Source: Epilithonimonas hispanica (GTDB lineage: Bacteria > Bacteroidota > Bacteroidia > Flavobacteriales > Weeksellaceae). Taken from it: a stretch of 64,000 nucleotides of DNA. The stretch lies in assembly GCF_003385395.1 (NCBI RefSeq), contig NZ_QNUG01000014.1:1-64000 (forward strand). The letters are read 5' to 3'. The notes beneath the pieces were generated by a model. That model ran no database searches. It was not told where the DNA came from and saw nothing but the letters and a program-made list of their open reading frames with translations. The number at the start of each line of letters is the position of its first letter. Within the stretch, counting starts at the first letter, position 1. Positions 43,457 to 52,061 of this stretch are shown in pieces. Both the position numbers and the translations under genes were made by a program.

Positions 43457-44620
43457 CTATTTAATACTATTCAGTAGTTTTTCTGTGTCTTCATAATCCT
43501 CACCCGATTTTTTGGCAAGCTCTATTGATTTTTGCGCCCAGACTTTAGCATCTTTTTTATTTCCTGTTTTGTTATATAGATTCGCTAACGTATCGGTGTT
43601 TGCATAGTTTTCATCTTTTTTAACGGACTCTTGTGCCCAAAGTAAAGCGGTCTGTAAAGATGACTTTGTAGAGACATTTTCGAAGAAATTCCAAGCAGCA
43701 CTATTGAGAGCCATAGAAGAAGCTGTTGTGTAATCTTTATAGAGTTCTAACATCAGTTTTTCGTAAGTAGGAATATCTTTATTTCTAAATGCAGTACTCG
43801 CTTTTTGAGATAAAATATATTTGGTTGCCTCTTCTTTCCCCACTACTTTTTCTGCTTCTTTCAAGAACAATTCATCATTATAAGATTTTGTTTCCTTGTT
43901 ATAAGCCTTCGTCGAGATTGATTTAAGTTTCAGATTATTATTAATTTTATTATAAGTAGCCTCAGAAACTACAGCCACGATGTCTGCTTTTTTAGACTCA
44001 AAAAGTTGATACAATGGAGATTCTGTATTACTTATAGCATTTAGTAAAAGTTGAACATCTTCTTTATCCAGGTTATTTTTGGTTGAGAAATAACGATCTA
44101 ACACTTTAGCCGTAAAATCTGGTTCTGTATAAATTGTAAGTTCTGCAAGGTTTTTAAGAAAACCAGGCTCTTTTTCACCATCTTCAAATTGTTTTTTCAA
44201 AGCTCCGATTCTTCTTTTAGGATCTTGAGCATCTTTAGCAAATTGAAGGAAATCTTTTTCTTCCACATATCCCAAAGTCCTATGCACCACTTCTCCATTA
44301 CCATCTATAAAAAGATAAGTAGGATATGCCGTCACTTTGAATTTCTTCGCCAACTCTATACCTTCCCCCTTTTCCATATCAATTTTAGCATTTATGAAAT
44401 TGCTATTATAATAATCTCCCACAGATTGTAGCGTAAAAATATTTTTAGCCATCAATTTACATGGTCCACACCAAGTCGTGTAAGAATCTAAGAAGATGAT
44501 CTTATTTTCTTTTTTAGCCTTAGCTACTATAGATTTGAAATCAGAGTTTTCAAAAACGATTCCTTGAGAAAAATATAATAATGATGATATGAACGTTAAA
44601 AGAAGGAAGATTTTTTTCAT
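43457..44620 (-). CDS. Secreted thioredoxin-fold protein with TPR-like tail
   Basis: A 387-residue protein with signal peptide (cleavage about residue 19). The thioredoxin domain (about residues 25-135) has active site TTWCGPCKLM and cis-Pro in VTAYPTYLFI. Residues about 150-387 are helical and end in TPR-like repeats (TALLWAQESVKKDENYANT and a second copy). The WCGPC site suggests disulfide reduction in the periplasm. It is 18 bp from the upstream GH3 gene and shares its transcript. Confidence 0.87.
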   Translation of the reverse strand: MKKIFLLLTFISSLLYFSQGIVFENSDFKSIVAKAKKENKIIFLDSYTTWCGPCKLMAKNIFTLQSVGDYYNSNFINAKIDMEKGEGIELAKKFKVTAYPTYLFIDGNGEVVHRTLGYVEEKDFLQFAKDAQDPKRRIGALKKQFEDGEKEPGFLKNLAELTIYTEPDFTAKVLDRYFSTKNNLDKEDVQLLLNAISNTESPLYQLFESKKADIVAVVSEATYNKINNNLKLKSISTKAYNKETKSYNDELFLKEAEKVVGKEEATKYILSQKASTAFRNKDIPTYEKLMLELYKDYTTASSMALNSAAWNFFENVSTKSSLQTALLWAQESVKKDENYANTDTLANLYNKTGNKKDAKVWAQKSIELAKKSGEDYEDTEKLLNSIK

Positions 44621-44638
44621 TGTTTTAATAGTCTGTTT

Positions 44639-46156
44639 TTAGTTATTATTCAGTTTTAGTAATGGTTCGATATATTCGCGATCGTTGCTAAGTCTTGGAA
44701 CTTTGTTTTGTCCACCTAGCTTGCCACGACTTGCCATCCACTCATAGAATAGATTTGATTTTGCAGAATGAACGATTGGCTTTCTTAATGTAATATCGTT
44801 ATATCTTTTTGCTTCGTAATCAGAGTTCAAGGATTTCAGGGATTTGTCGAAGACCTCTGTAAATTCATCAATACAATTAGGTTTCTTGGTAAATTCGAAA
44901 ATCCACTCGTGACATCCTTTGTTATTATTAGTCATAAAAACCGGTGCACCTGTGTAATCGGAAATGCTGACATCCAACTGTTCGCAAACCATTTTGAGTG
45001 CCGTTTCTACATTATCAATCATCAGTTCTTCTCCAAAAGCATTGATATAATGTTTTGTTCTACCCGATATTTTGATTCTATAAGGAGCGATGGAAGTAAA
45101 CTTAACAGTATCACCTATCAGATAACGCCAAAGACCGCCATTGGTAGTAATGACAACAGCATAATTCTTGTTCAATTCCACTTCCGAAATAGGAATTGCC
45201 TCACGAACTCCAGCATAATATTGATCCATTGGGATGAACTCATAGAAAATTCCGTAGTCCAACATCAGCAGCATCTCATCACTGTCTTTTTGATCCTGAA
45301 TTGCAAAAAAACCTTCGGATGCATTATAAATCTCGTAATAGCGAATTTTTTTTCCTATGATATCTTTGTACTGATTTTTATACGGTTTGAAGCTAATTCC
45401 ACCATGAAAAAACACTTCCAAATTTGGCCAAAGTTCTCCAATACTTTCTTTTCCCGTTTCGTGTAATGTTCTTTGAAGCAAAACCATCATCCAGCTAGGA
45501 ACACCAGTGAGGCTACCGACATCTTCGTACTTAACTTCACCAATGATAGCCTTCATTTTGGTTTCCCATTCGGACATTAGGGAGGTTTTCTTGCTGGGCG
45601 TATTGATAATCTCGACCCAAAAAGGCAGGTTATCTATCAAGATTGCGGACAAATCTCCAAATTTGGTATTGAAATCCTGATACATCTCTGCACTTCCACC
45701 AAGTCTTAGATTTTTATGTTGGAACAACTCGCTCTCCGGATGGTTGTTAACATATATGGCAACCATATCTTTCCCTGCTTTGTAATGGCAATCTTCTAAA
45801 CTTTCGTCCGTAATAGGAATATATTTGCTCTTGGCATTGGTAGTTCCAGAAGATTTTGCAAATTGCCTGATGAGTCCTGGCCAAAACACATCTTTCTTGC
45901 CTTGCCTGGCTTTTTCGATGTAAGGTTCGAAGTCTTCGTAACATACAATTGGTACTTTTTTCTGAAAATCCTTGTAATTGGAAATAGAACTGAAGCCATA
46001 CTTCTGCCCATACTCGGTTTCTTCCGCATGGAAGAGCTGCGAGAACAAAAGCCCCTCTTGGGTTTCTGTAGGATATTTTTTAAAATGCTCTATTTGATCT
46101 ATCCTTTGAAGAATAAACCAATTGACGACCGAGTTAAAAAGTGCTTTCGTTGCCAT
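44639..46156 (-). CDS. GH3-family acyl-adenylating enzyme (auxin-responsive GH3-like)
   Basis: A 505-residue member of the ANL-related GH3 family. ATP/AMP motifs: RQFAKSSGTTNAKSKYIPI (phosphate loop), YNASEGFFAIQ, and SGRTKHYINAFGEEL for the hinge. In plants GH3 enzymes join amino acids to acyl acids; in Bacteroidota the substrate is unknown, and no auxin link is implied. Length is normal for bacterial members. It is the first gene of a two-gene unit with the thioredoxin protein. Confidence 0.9.
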   Translation of the reverse strand: MATKALFNSVVNWFILQRIDQIEHFKKYPTETQEGLLFSQLFHAEETEYGQKYGFSSISNYKDFQKKVPIVCYEDFEPYIEKARQGKKDVFWPGLIRQFAKSSGTTNAKSKYIPITDESLEDCHYKAGKDMVAIYVNNHPESELFQHKNLRLGGSAEMYQDFNTKFGDLSAILIDNLPFWVEIINTPSKKTSLMSEWETKMKAIIGEVKYEDVGSLTGVPSWMMVLLQRTLHETGKESIGELWPNLEVFFHGGISFKPYKNQYKDIIGKKIRYYEIYNASEGFFAIQDQKDSDEMLLMLDYGIFYEFIPMDQYYAGVREAIPISEVELNKNYAVVITTNGGLWRYLIGDTVKFTSIAPYRIKISGRTKHYINAFGEELMIDNVETALKMVCEQLDVSISDYTGAPVFMTNNNKGCHEWIFEFTKKPNCIDEFTEVFDKSLKSLNSDYEAKRYNDITLRKPIVHSAKSNLFYEWMASRGKLGGQNKVPRLSNDREYIEPLLKLNNN

Positions 46157-46162
46157 GCTTCA

Positions 46163-46170
46163 CAAATATA
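46163..46170 (-). promoter_or_regulatory. Probable -7 box of the GH3 gene, near-leaderless
   Basis: TATATTTG on the minus strand ends 6 bp before the ATG at 46156, so the mRNA would start within about one or two bases of the start codon. Confidence 0.5.
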
Positions 46171-46191
46171 ATAAATTTTGGGAATGGAAAT

Positions 46192-46222
46192 AAAAAAAGG
46201 TATTTCGAATTGAAATACCTTT
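46192..46222 (-). terminator. Terminator after the T9SS cargo gene
   Basis: AAAGGTATTTC (46196-46206) pairs with GAAATACCTTT (46212-46222) around 5 nt; a seven-A run on plus at 46192-46198 gives the T tract on the minus strand. Confidence 0.9.
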
Positions 46223-46244
46223 CTTATCAATATTTTTTGTGAAA

Positions 46245-47066
46245 TTATTTCTTGATGATTTTTCTGCTTATAGAACCAGATTTGGTTTCGATAGACACGG
46301 TATAAACTCCTTTTTCAAGGCTAGAAACATCGAATTTGTTGTTCACAGATTCTAAGTTTGATTTTACAATTTTACCTGCCAAATCATAAATCTTAACCGC
46401 TACCAAATCTTTTACATTATTGATTGTAAAATAATCTGCCGTTGGGTTTGGGTACAATGTCAAGTCTTTTTTATTAACATCATTTATCGCTAACATTGGC
46501 GTTGCAGTAATATTAATATCATCTATACTTAGCACATTCCCATTTGTATAATCGTTAACCCAAGACAAATAAATAGTCTGTCCTGCATAATCAGACAAAT
46601 CTACTGTGTATGGCGTTTGATCCGCTATAGGAGCATTGACAGCATGATCAATTTCCAATATATTTGTAAAGGAAATTTTCTCGGTATCAGTGGTAGAGAT
46701 TTTTACTTTTACTCCATCATCGTAAGGGCTAACATCACTTGATCTAGCAAAAAACTCCAGAGCAATTGTGGAGTTGGCAGGCAAGGTAATAGAAGGTGTA
46801 ACCATCCAGCGGTCTGCAGGAGCTACAACAGTAAACCAAGAAGGAGCACTAGCAACAGTATTCCCACTTTCCGAAGTCCAAGAGATAAGATTCCATGCAT
46901 CGGGAAGCATTGCTGCGTATGTACCATACGGAATATTGGAGTCATTATACAATGTCCAACCAGCACTTTCGAAATCTGCCATTTCTTCAAAACTTTCCGT
47001 AAAAACAGTGGTTTGAGCATTACTTAATGTAGACGCAAATAGAATAGAGAATAGAATTTTTTTCAT
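46245..47066 (-). CDS. Secreted protein with choice-of-anchor-J-like domain and T9SS type A sorting domain
   Basis: A 273-residue protein. Signal peptide residues 1-17. Residues about 20-185 form a beta-sandwich (FTESFEEMADFESAGWTLYN, WMVTPSITLPANSTIALEFF, YLSWVNDYTNGNVLSIDDIN), the choice-of-anchor-J or cleaved-adhesin type. The last about 75 residues form a T9SS C-terminal domain with LTLYPNPTADYFTI, KIYDLAGK and GVYTVSI, ending in KIIKK. It is exported by type IX secretion to the surface or medium. No enzyme activity is evident; a small adhesin or carbohydrate-binding role is possible. Confidence 0.9.
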   Translation of the reverse strand: MKKILFSILFASTLSNAQTTVFTESFEEMADFESAGWTLYNDSNIPYGTYAAMLPDAWNLISWTSESGNTVASAPSWFTVVAPADRWMVTPSITLPANSTIALEFFARSSDVSPYDDGVKVKISTTDTEKISFTNILEIDHAVNAPIADQTPYTVDLSDYAGQTIYLSWVNDYTNGNVLSIDDINITATPMLAINDVNKKDLTLYPNPTADYFTINNVKDLVAVKIYDLAGKIVKSNLESVNNKFDVSSLEKGVYTVSIETKSGSISRKIIKK

Positions 47067-47090
47067 GTCTTTAAATTTTAAATAAAGATA

Positions 47091-47120
47091 TAAAAAAAGC
47101 CGTAGAAAATCCTACGGCTT
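47091..47120 (-). terminator. Terminator after rplY
   Basis: AAGCCGTAG (47097-47105) pairs with CTACGGCTT (47112-47120), with a seven-A run before it on plus that becomes the T tract on minus. Confidence 0.92.
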
Positions 47121-47144
47121 ATATAGTTTATAATAATTTGATTA

Positions 47145-47774
47145 TTATTCTGCAGAAGTTGCTTCTGGAGCTGCTGTTTCTGTTACTTCTTCATCATCAT
47201 CGTCTTGTCCAGCAGAAGCATTTTTACTAGCATTTCTAGACATCTTAACAGCTACTACAACTGCGTTATCTGGATGCATGAAAGAATATTTGTCATTTTT
47301 AAGACTTTCTACATAGAACTTGTTTCCAATTTTAAGCGCTGTAATATCTACAACGATCTCGTCTGGCAAGTTAGCTGGGATAGCTTTTACTTTTAGTTTT
47401 CTGTAAGTTTGTCTAAGAACACCACCGGCAACAACACCTTTTGAACGACCAGTAATTCTTACTGGAACCTCCATAATAACTGGTTTGTCCTCGCTCAATT
47501 GATAAAAATCTGCGTGGATAATTTTGTCTGTCAATGGGTGGAATTGGATATCCTGAAGAACAGCAGGGATTGTTTTTCCGTCAACCTCAATAGATACCGT
47601 GTGTGCTTCAGGAGTATAAACTAGACCTTTGAAAGCTTTCTCTTCTGCAGAGAAGTTCAAAGGAGTCTCACCTCCATAAACAACACAAGGAACTAATTCA
47701 GCATCACGTAAAGCTTTAGTAGACTTTTTGCCCACGCTTTCTCTTTTTGTACCTTGAATTGTAATAGATTTCAT
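47145..47774 (-). CDS. rplY: 50S ribosomal protein L25 (CTC form)
   Basis: A 209-residue protein. The N-terminal L25 domain ([21 protein letters not shown]) binds 5S rRNA, and the C-terminal TL5/CTC beta domain ([20 protein letters not shown]) makes it the long form. The end is acidic and Ala/Glu-rich (DDDDEEVTE), as in other Bacteroidota L25. It follows prs by 43 bp and has its own -7 box. Confidence 0.95.
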   Translation of the reverse strand: MKSITIQGTKRESVGKKSTKALRDAELVPCVVYGGETPLNFSAEEKAFKGLVYTPEAHTVSIEVDGKTIPAVLQDIQFHPLTDKIIHADFYQLSEDKPVIMEVPVRITGRSKGVVAGGVLRQTYRKLKVKAIPANLPDEIVVDITALKIGNKFYVESLKNDKYSFMHPDNAVVVAVKMSRNASKNASAGQDDDDEEVTETAAPEATSAE

Positions 47775-47799
47775 TTTGTATAAAATTATTTTAAGGGTG

Positions 47800-47807
47800 C
47801 AAAGATA
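47800..47807 (-). promoter_or_regulatory. Probable -7 box of rplY
   Basis: TATCTTTG on the minus strand, 25 bp before the rplY ATG, between prs and rplY; fits TAnnTTTG. Confidence 0.5.
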
Positions 47808-47817
47808 TTAATTTTTT

Positions 47818-48756
47818 TTAAATAATAAACTTCTCGCTTATAGATTTGTGTTCGTGTACCATTTTCATGACATCAGAAAATAACTTCGCACAAGACAACA
47901 CCTTTATTTTTGAGGAAATATCTTCTTTCACTGGAATAGAATCTGTTACAATTACTTCCAATAATTTTGAGTTTTCTATGTTCTCATAAGCTTTTCCAGA
48001 AAGCACACCGTGAGTTGCCATTGCTCTTACAGATCTTGCTCCTTTTTCCATAAGGATATCAGCAGCTTTGCAAAGTGTTCCTGCAGTGTCAATCATATCG
48101 TCAATCAGGATTACATTTTTATGTGTAACATCACCAATCAGGAACATCTCTTCAACAACATTCGCTTTTTTTCTTTCTTTATAGGCAATAACCACATCTG
48201 CTCCAAGATGACCGGCATAATTTTTTGCTCTTTTTGCACCTCCCATGTCTGGAGAAGCAATGGTAAGATTTTCCAAATTAAGAGATCTGATATAATCTAT
48301 GAAAATCGTAGAAGCATAAAGATGATCCACAGGAATCTCGAAGAAACCTTGGATTTGATCTGCGTGAAGATCCATTGTCATAATTCTTGTAGCGCCGGCT
48401 GCAGTTAAAAGATTGGCTACCAATTTTGCTCCGATTGGTGCTCTTGGCTTGTCTTTTCTGTCTTGTCTCGCTAATCCATAATAAGGAATTACAACCGTGA
48501 TGTTTTTAGCAGAAGCTCTTTTCGCAGCATCAATCATTAATAATAGCTCCAAAAGATTATCTGCTGGCGGAAACGTAGAGGCAATTAGGAAAACCCTTGC
48601 ACCTCTTACAGATTGTTCCAAAACTGGCTCAAATTCTCCGTCGCTAAAATATTGAAAATTAATAACTCCTAATGGTTGCCCATAGCTCTGAGCAATTTTT
48701 TCTGCCAACACGTGGCTGGTTCTGGTAGAAAACAAATAACTTGCTTGATCTGACAT
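47818..48756 (-). CDS. prs: Ribose-phosphate pyrophosphokinase (PRPP synthetase)
   Basis: A 312-residue enzyme that makes PRPP from ribose 5-phosphate and ATP for nucleotide, His and Trp synthesis. Signatures: FSDGEFEPVLEQSVRGARVF, the catalytic-loop/metal motif MDLHADQIQGFFEIPVDHLY, and the PRPP loop VILIDDMIDTAGTLCKAA. Length is standard. The neighbouring rplY is a typical partner. Confidence 0.96.
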   Translation of the reverse strand: MSDQASYLFSTRTSHVLAEKIAQSYGQPLGVINFQYFSDGEFEPVLEQSVRGARVFLIASTFPPADNLLELLLMIDAAKRASAKNITVVIPYYGLARQDRKDKPRAPIGAKLVANLLTAAGATRIMTMDLHADQIQGFFEIPVDHLYASTIFIDYIRSLNLENLTIASPDMGGAKRAKNYAGHLGADVVIAYKERKKANVVEEMFLIGDVTHKNVILIDDMIDTAGTLCKAADILMEKGARSVRAMATHGVLSGKAYENIENSKLLEVIVTDSIPVKEDISSKIKVLSCAKLFSDVMKMVHEHKSISEKFII

Positions 48757-48769
48757 TTTTACTTTTTTG

Positions 48770-48777
48770 CAAATTTA
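48770..48777 (-). promoter_or_regulatory. Probable -7 box of prs
   Basis: TAAATTTG on the minus strand, 13 bp before the prs ATG; fits TAnnTTTG. Confidence 0.5.
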
Positions 48778-48821
48778 AAAAATAATGAAAAATCTGAAAA
48801 TCGATTTTAAAGAATTAATAA

Positions 48822-48857
48822 AAAAAAGACCAAAACATTTCTATTTTGGTCTTTTTT
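48822..48857. terminator. Terminator after the bacilliredoxin gene
   Basis: AAAAAAGACCAAAA (48822-48835) pairs with TTTTGGTCTTTTTT (48844-48857). It works for the minus-strand gene at 48862 and stands upstream of prs. Confidence 0.9.
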
Positions 48858-48861
48858 GTTC

Positions 48862-49272
48862 TTAGCAATATTCTTCGAAAGCGGCCTGAAGATTCGCAGC
48901 AATAGCGCCTGCAGGGTTACCCTCGATGTGGTGTCTTTCTAACATATGCACCAACTCTCCGTCTTTGAAAAGTGCAACAGCTGGCGAACTTGGTGGGAAT
49001 GGCGCTAGTAATTTTCTAGCTTCTGCAACCGCCTCTGTATCAAATCCTGCGAATGCTGTTACCAAATGATCTGGTTTCTTTTCACCTGTCAAAGAATAAA
49101 CAACACCTGGTCTTGCCGCTCCAGCTGCACATCCGCAAACTGAATTGATAACCAATAATGTTGTTCCTGACTGCTTAAGAGCTGCATCAACTTGTGCTGG
49201 TGTTGTAAGGTCTTCAAAACCTTTATCTGTAAGTTCTGCCTTCATTGGCAATACTAAATCTGCTGGATACAT
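48862..49272 (-). CDS. BrxA/BrxB-family bacilliredoxin
   Basis: A 136-residue thioredoxin-fold protein (YphP/YqiW family). The active site is SVCGCAAG, a CGC motif with two cysteines. In Firmicutes these proteins remove bacillithiol from oxidised proteins; Bacteroidota of this group also use bacillithiol in some cases, but no biosynthesis gene is in the window. Length matches the family. Confidence 0.92.
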   Translation of the reverse strand: MYPADLVLPMKAELTDKGFEDLTTPAQVDAALKQSGTTLLVINSVCGCAAGAARPGVVYSLTGEKKPDHLVTAFAGFDTEAVAEARKLLAPFPPSSPAVALFKDGELVHMLERHHIEGNPAGAIAANLQAAFEEYC

Positions 49273-49305
49273 ATTAAAATATATTTTAGGTTAATTCTTG
49301 AATTG

Positions 49306-49313
49306 CAAATTTA
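49306..49313 (-). promoter_or_regulatory. Probable -7 box of the bacilliredoxin gene
   Basis: TAAATTTG on the minus strand, 33 bp before the ATG; fits TAnnTTTG. Confidence 0.5.
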
Positions 49314-49395
49314 ATCAATTATTATTTTGATTATTACATTAATGATTCTATTAAAATTATACCAAAAATCTATTGAGCCATTTTGTCCAGATTTT

Positions 49396-49432
49396 CAAAA
49401 ACAAAAACCCAAAATCCGAAGACTTTGGGTTT
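49396..49432 (-). terminator. Terminator with UUCG loop after yqeY
   Basis: On the minus strand AAACCCAAA (49424-49432) pairs with TTTGGGTTT (49405-49413). The inner part closes on a TTCG tetraloop, and a T-rich tail follows. It lies about 100 bp past the yqeY stop. Confidence 0.8.
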
Positions 49433-49470
49433 AATCAAATCGATATGCAAATTAAGTATATCCAGTTTTT

Positions 49471-49533
49471 ATAATTGATAAAATATAAATGATGAATGAT
49501 TATCAATTATCGCTTATCAAATATCATTGATGA
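49471..49533. repeat. Nine heptanucleotide units after yqeY, forming an inverted repeat
   Basis: In 7-nt steps: ATAATTG, ATAAAAT, ATAAATG, ATGAATG, ATTATCA, ATTATCG, CTTATCA, AATATCA, TTGATGA. The 11-mers at 49471-49481 and 49500-49510 are perfect reverse complements. The array ends one base before the yqeY stop codon. Confidence 0.75.
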
Positions 49534-49534
49534 T

Positions 49535-49981
49535 TTAAGACAGTAACTTCTTCACCATTTCGGAAATACTCTTTCCGTCTGATTTTCCGGCTAATGCTTT
49601 GGAAGCAACGCCCATTACTTTTCCTAAATCTTTTAGAGATTCTGCTCCGGTTTTAGAAATGATTTTTTTGATTTCTGATTCCAATTCTTCAGCAGACAAT
49701 TGTTTTGGAAGAAATTTTTCAATCACTTTGGATTGAGCTTCTTCTACTTCAGCAAGGTCAGTTCTTCCCTGAGCCGTAAATTGCTCATAAGAATCCTTTC
49801 TCTGCTTAATCATTCTTTGCAAAATAGCAATCTCTTGTTCTGCTGTAACTTCCGCGCCTCTTGCTTCGGTTTGCAACAAAATAATTTGCGCTTTCACTGC
49901 ACGAAGAGAATCCAGAGCTACTCTGTCTTTATCACGCATTGCGGTTTTTATCGCGTCGCTTATTATAGTTTCTAAACTCAT
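49535..49981 (-). CDS. GatB/YqeY domain protein
   Basis: A 148-residue all-helical protein. The domain is the same as the tRNA-binding tail of GatB (LKDLGKVMGVASKALAGKSDGKSI at the end, SLRAVKAQIILLQTEARG at the start). The stand-alone form has no fixed function; a role in tRNA handling is inferred from GatB. It follows ftsZ by 83 bp and could be the last gene of the dcw transcript, a position also seen in other Bacteroidota. Confidence 0.92.
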   Translation of the reverse strand: MSLETIISDAIKTAMRDKDRVALDSLRAVKAQIILLQTEARGAEVTAEQEIAILQRMIKQRKDSYEQFTAQGRTDLAEVEEAQSKVIEKFLPKQLSAEELESEIKKIISKTGAESLKDLGKVMGVASKALAGKSDGKSISEMVKKLLS

Positions 49982-49993
49982 TTTTTCAATTTT

Positions 49994-50063
49994 GGTTGAA
50001 GGCTTTTAGCTGATTGTTGATGGTCAAAACTCTATCAACAAACAATTGAAAACTACCAACTAG
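49994..50063. repeat. Decayed heptanucleotide-phased inverted repeat between ftsZ and yqeY
   Basis: Units such as GGTTGAA, AGCTGAT and TGTTGAT on the left, and CAACAAA, CAATTGA and CAACTAG on the right, keep a 7-nt spacing. TTGTTGAT and ATCAACAA form an inverted pair (50014-50021 with 50034-50041). Confidence 0.5.
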
Positions 50064-50064
50064 A

Positions 50065-51954
50065 TTAATCTACATCTTTGTTAAGAAAACGGTTTTCTCT
50101 CAGTTGCATACTTCCATTATTATCAGACAAATACGTGTTGATATTCTGGTCAGATGCATTAGAACCATCAATATTGATGTTCTTTCTCTTGAAAGCTGGA
50201 ACTGTTTCGAAAACATTTTCATTATCAAACTGCTGATATCTGGAATTGAATTCTTTCAACTTGTTTCTTCTTTCCATCGCTTTTGAAGCATCAGGCGTTT
50301 TGTTGAAGAACGTGAATCCGCTTTCAGTTTCCTGAACTGGTTCTAGTTTCTTCTCTTCTACAACTTCTTCCTTAGTTTCCACAGCGAAAGAAAATTTGGT
50401 TGGTTCTTCAACTTTTTCTTCGATGATTTCGTTAACGATTTCTTCTGTCACATTGAGCGGAGTCGAAATGTCAGAAACAACCTGCTTCTCGATTACAGGA
50501 AAATCTTCTTCAACAGCCGGTTCATTGATTGTAAAAGTTACTTCAACAGGCTTCTCAATTTCTTCTTCTTTGAAAGACGCTTTTGGCTTATCTTCCACTT
50601 CGAAAGTAAAAGATTGTGGTTCTAAATCGAGATCATAGCTATCGTCTTCGTCAAAATTGAAAAGGTTATATTCTTGCTTTTCGTTTGGTCGATAATCATT
50701 TGAGAAATCTTGGATTTCCTCGTTCTCGATGATTTGCGTATCGGTTTTAACTTCTTCCACAAGACTTTCTCCTAAAGAATTAGTTGGAAAATTCGAAGTT
50801 CTGAAATCGTCATCATCTTCTAATCGAAAAAAATTCTTTCCAGATTCTGGCTGTTGTCTTTCTTCCTGAGCTCGGCTTTTAAACGGAGATTCTCTATGTC
50901 TGGAAGAAGGCGTTGGTCTGTCTTCCAAAGTATATTTGATGGTCTCTGTAACGCCAGAGTGCTTTTTGTCTTCATTAGAGAAACCAGTTGCAATCACCAA
51001 AACGCTCACTGCGTCGCCCAATTCCTCATCTGTTCCAACTCCAAAAATGATGTCTGCCGTATTTCCAGCTTCTTTCTGGATATAATCCATAATTACCCCG
51101 ATTTCGTCCATCGTTACCTCAGAAACACCACTTCTAATCAACAATAGAACGTTTTTCGCACCAGTGATTTTGTTGTCATTCAATAAAGGAGAATCCAATG
51201 CTTTTTTAACAGCTTCTTCTGCTTTTTTCTCGCCAGTGGCAACGCCAGTTGACATCAATGCTGTTCCGGAATTAGCCAAAACAGATTTAGCATCACGGAA
51301 GTCAATATTCACATCGAAATAACCAGTAATCACTTCTGCCATTCCTTTTGCCGCATTGGTCAAAACTTCATCGGCTTTAGAAAATCCTTGTTTGAAACCT
51401 AGATTCCCGAATTGCTGTCTCAATTTATCATTATTAATGACAATTAAAGAATCAACATTATTTCTCAATTTTTCCAAACCTAAATTAGCTTGGTCCAATC
51501 TTCTTTTTCCTTCAAAACTAAAAGGTACGGTTACGATTCCTACAGTAAGAATTCCCATTTCCTTAGCTACTTTTGCAATCACAGGCGCCGCACCAGTTCC
51601 CGTTCCACCGCCCATTCCTGCAGTGATGAAAACCATTTTGGTATTTTGTCCCATTGATGCCTTGATATCATCAATACTTTCAATGGCTGCTTTTTCTCCC
51701 ACTTCTGGGTCTGCTCCTGCACCTAGACCTTCCGTCATTGTAACGCCCAACTGCACTTTGTTGGCCACAGGATTATTATCAAGCGTCTGTGCATCGGTAT
51801 TACAGATCACGAAATCTACACCATAAATCCCCTTTTCGTACATATGTTTTAGAGCGTTGTTTCCGCCACCGCCAACACCAATTACTTTAATAATTGAAGA
51901 ATTGCCCTTTGGTAAATCAAATGAAAATCCTTGTGTATTATTTATATTGTCCAT
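50065..51954 (-). CDS. ftsZ: Cell division GTPase FtsZ
   Basis: A 629-residue tubulin homologue that forms the division ring. The GTPase core covers about residues 1-325: IGVGGGGNNALKHM, tubulin signature AGMGGGTGTGAAPVIA, and NNDKLRQQFGN. A very long linker of about 280 residues, rich in Glu, Val and Pro, joins it to the tail NTYLSDNNGSMQLRENRFL. Long FtsZ linkers are usual in Bacteroidota. It is the last division gene of the dcw cluster, 107 bp after ftsA. Confidence 0.97.
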   Translation of the reverse strand: MDNINNTQGFSFDLPKGNSSIIKVIGVGGGGNNALKHMYEKGIYGVDFVICNTDAQTLDNNPVANKVQLGVTMTEGLGAGADPEVGEKAAIESIDDIKASMGQNTKMVFITAGMGGGTGTGAAPVIAKVAKEMGILTVGIVTVPFSFEGKRRLDQANLGLEKLRNNVDSLIVINNDKLRQQFGNLGFKQGFSKADEVLTNAAKGMAEVITGYFDVNIDFRDAKSVLANSGTALMSTGVATGEKKAEEAVKKALDSPLLNDNKITGAKNVLLLIRSGVSEVTMDEIGVIMDYIQKEAGNTADIIFGVGTDEELGDAVSVLVIATGFSNEDKKHSGVTETIKYTLEDRPTPSSRHRESPFKSRAQEERQQPESGKNFFRLEDDDDFRTSNFPTNSLGESLVEEVKTDTQIIENEEIQDFSNDYRPNEKQEYNLFNFDEDDSYDLDLEPQSFTFEVEDKPKASFKEEEIEKPVEVTFTINEPAVEEDFPVIEKQVVSDISTPLNVTEEIVNEIIEEKVEEPTKFSFAVETKEEVVEEKKLEPVQETESGFTFFNKTPDASKAMERRNKLKEFNSRYQQFDNENVFETVPAFKRKNINIDGSNASDQNINTYLSDNNGSMQLRENRFLNKDVD

Positions 51955-51980
51955 AGTATTTTATTTTTCTCAATTTTTGT

Positions 51981-52051
51981 TAAATCGTTAAATCGTTGAT
52001 TTGCAAAATTGGCTTTTGCTGGTTTTACGATTCCACGATTCCGCGATTTTA
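51981..52051. repeat. Octanucleotide-phased inverted repeat between ftsA and ftsZ
   Basis: Left: TTAAATCG twice in a row. Right: ACGATTCC twice, then GCGATTTT. The AATCG units on the left are complementary to CGATT units on the right. The period is 8 nt, not 7. Confidence 0.65.
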
Positions 52052-52061
52052 CAATTATTAT

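Noticed and set aside
44639-46156. Plant-like auxin conjugation
   Set aside because: GH3 folds are common in Bacteroidota without any auxin link; the substrate cannot be read from sequence.
49471-49533. Possible CRISPR array from regularly spaced short units
   Set aside because: Units are 7 nt, contiguous, without spacers, and no cas genes are present anywhere in the window.
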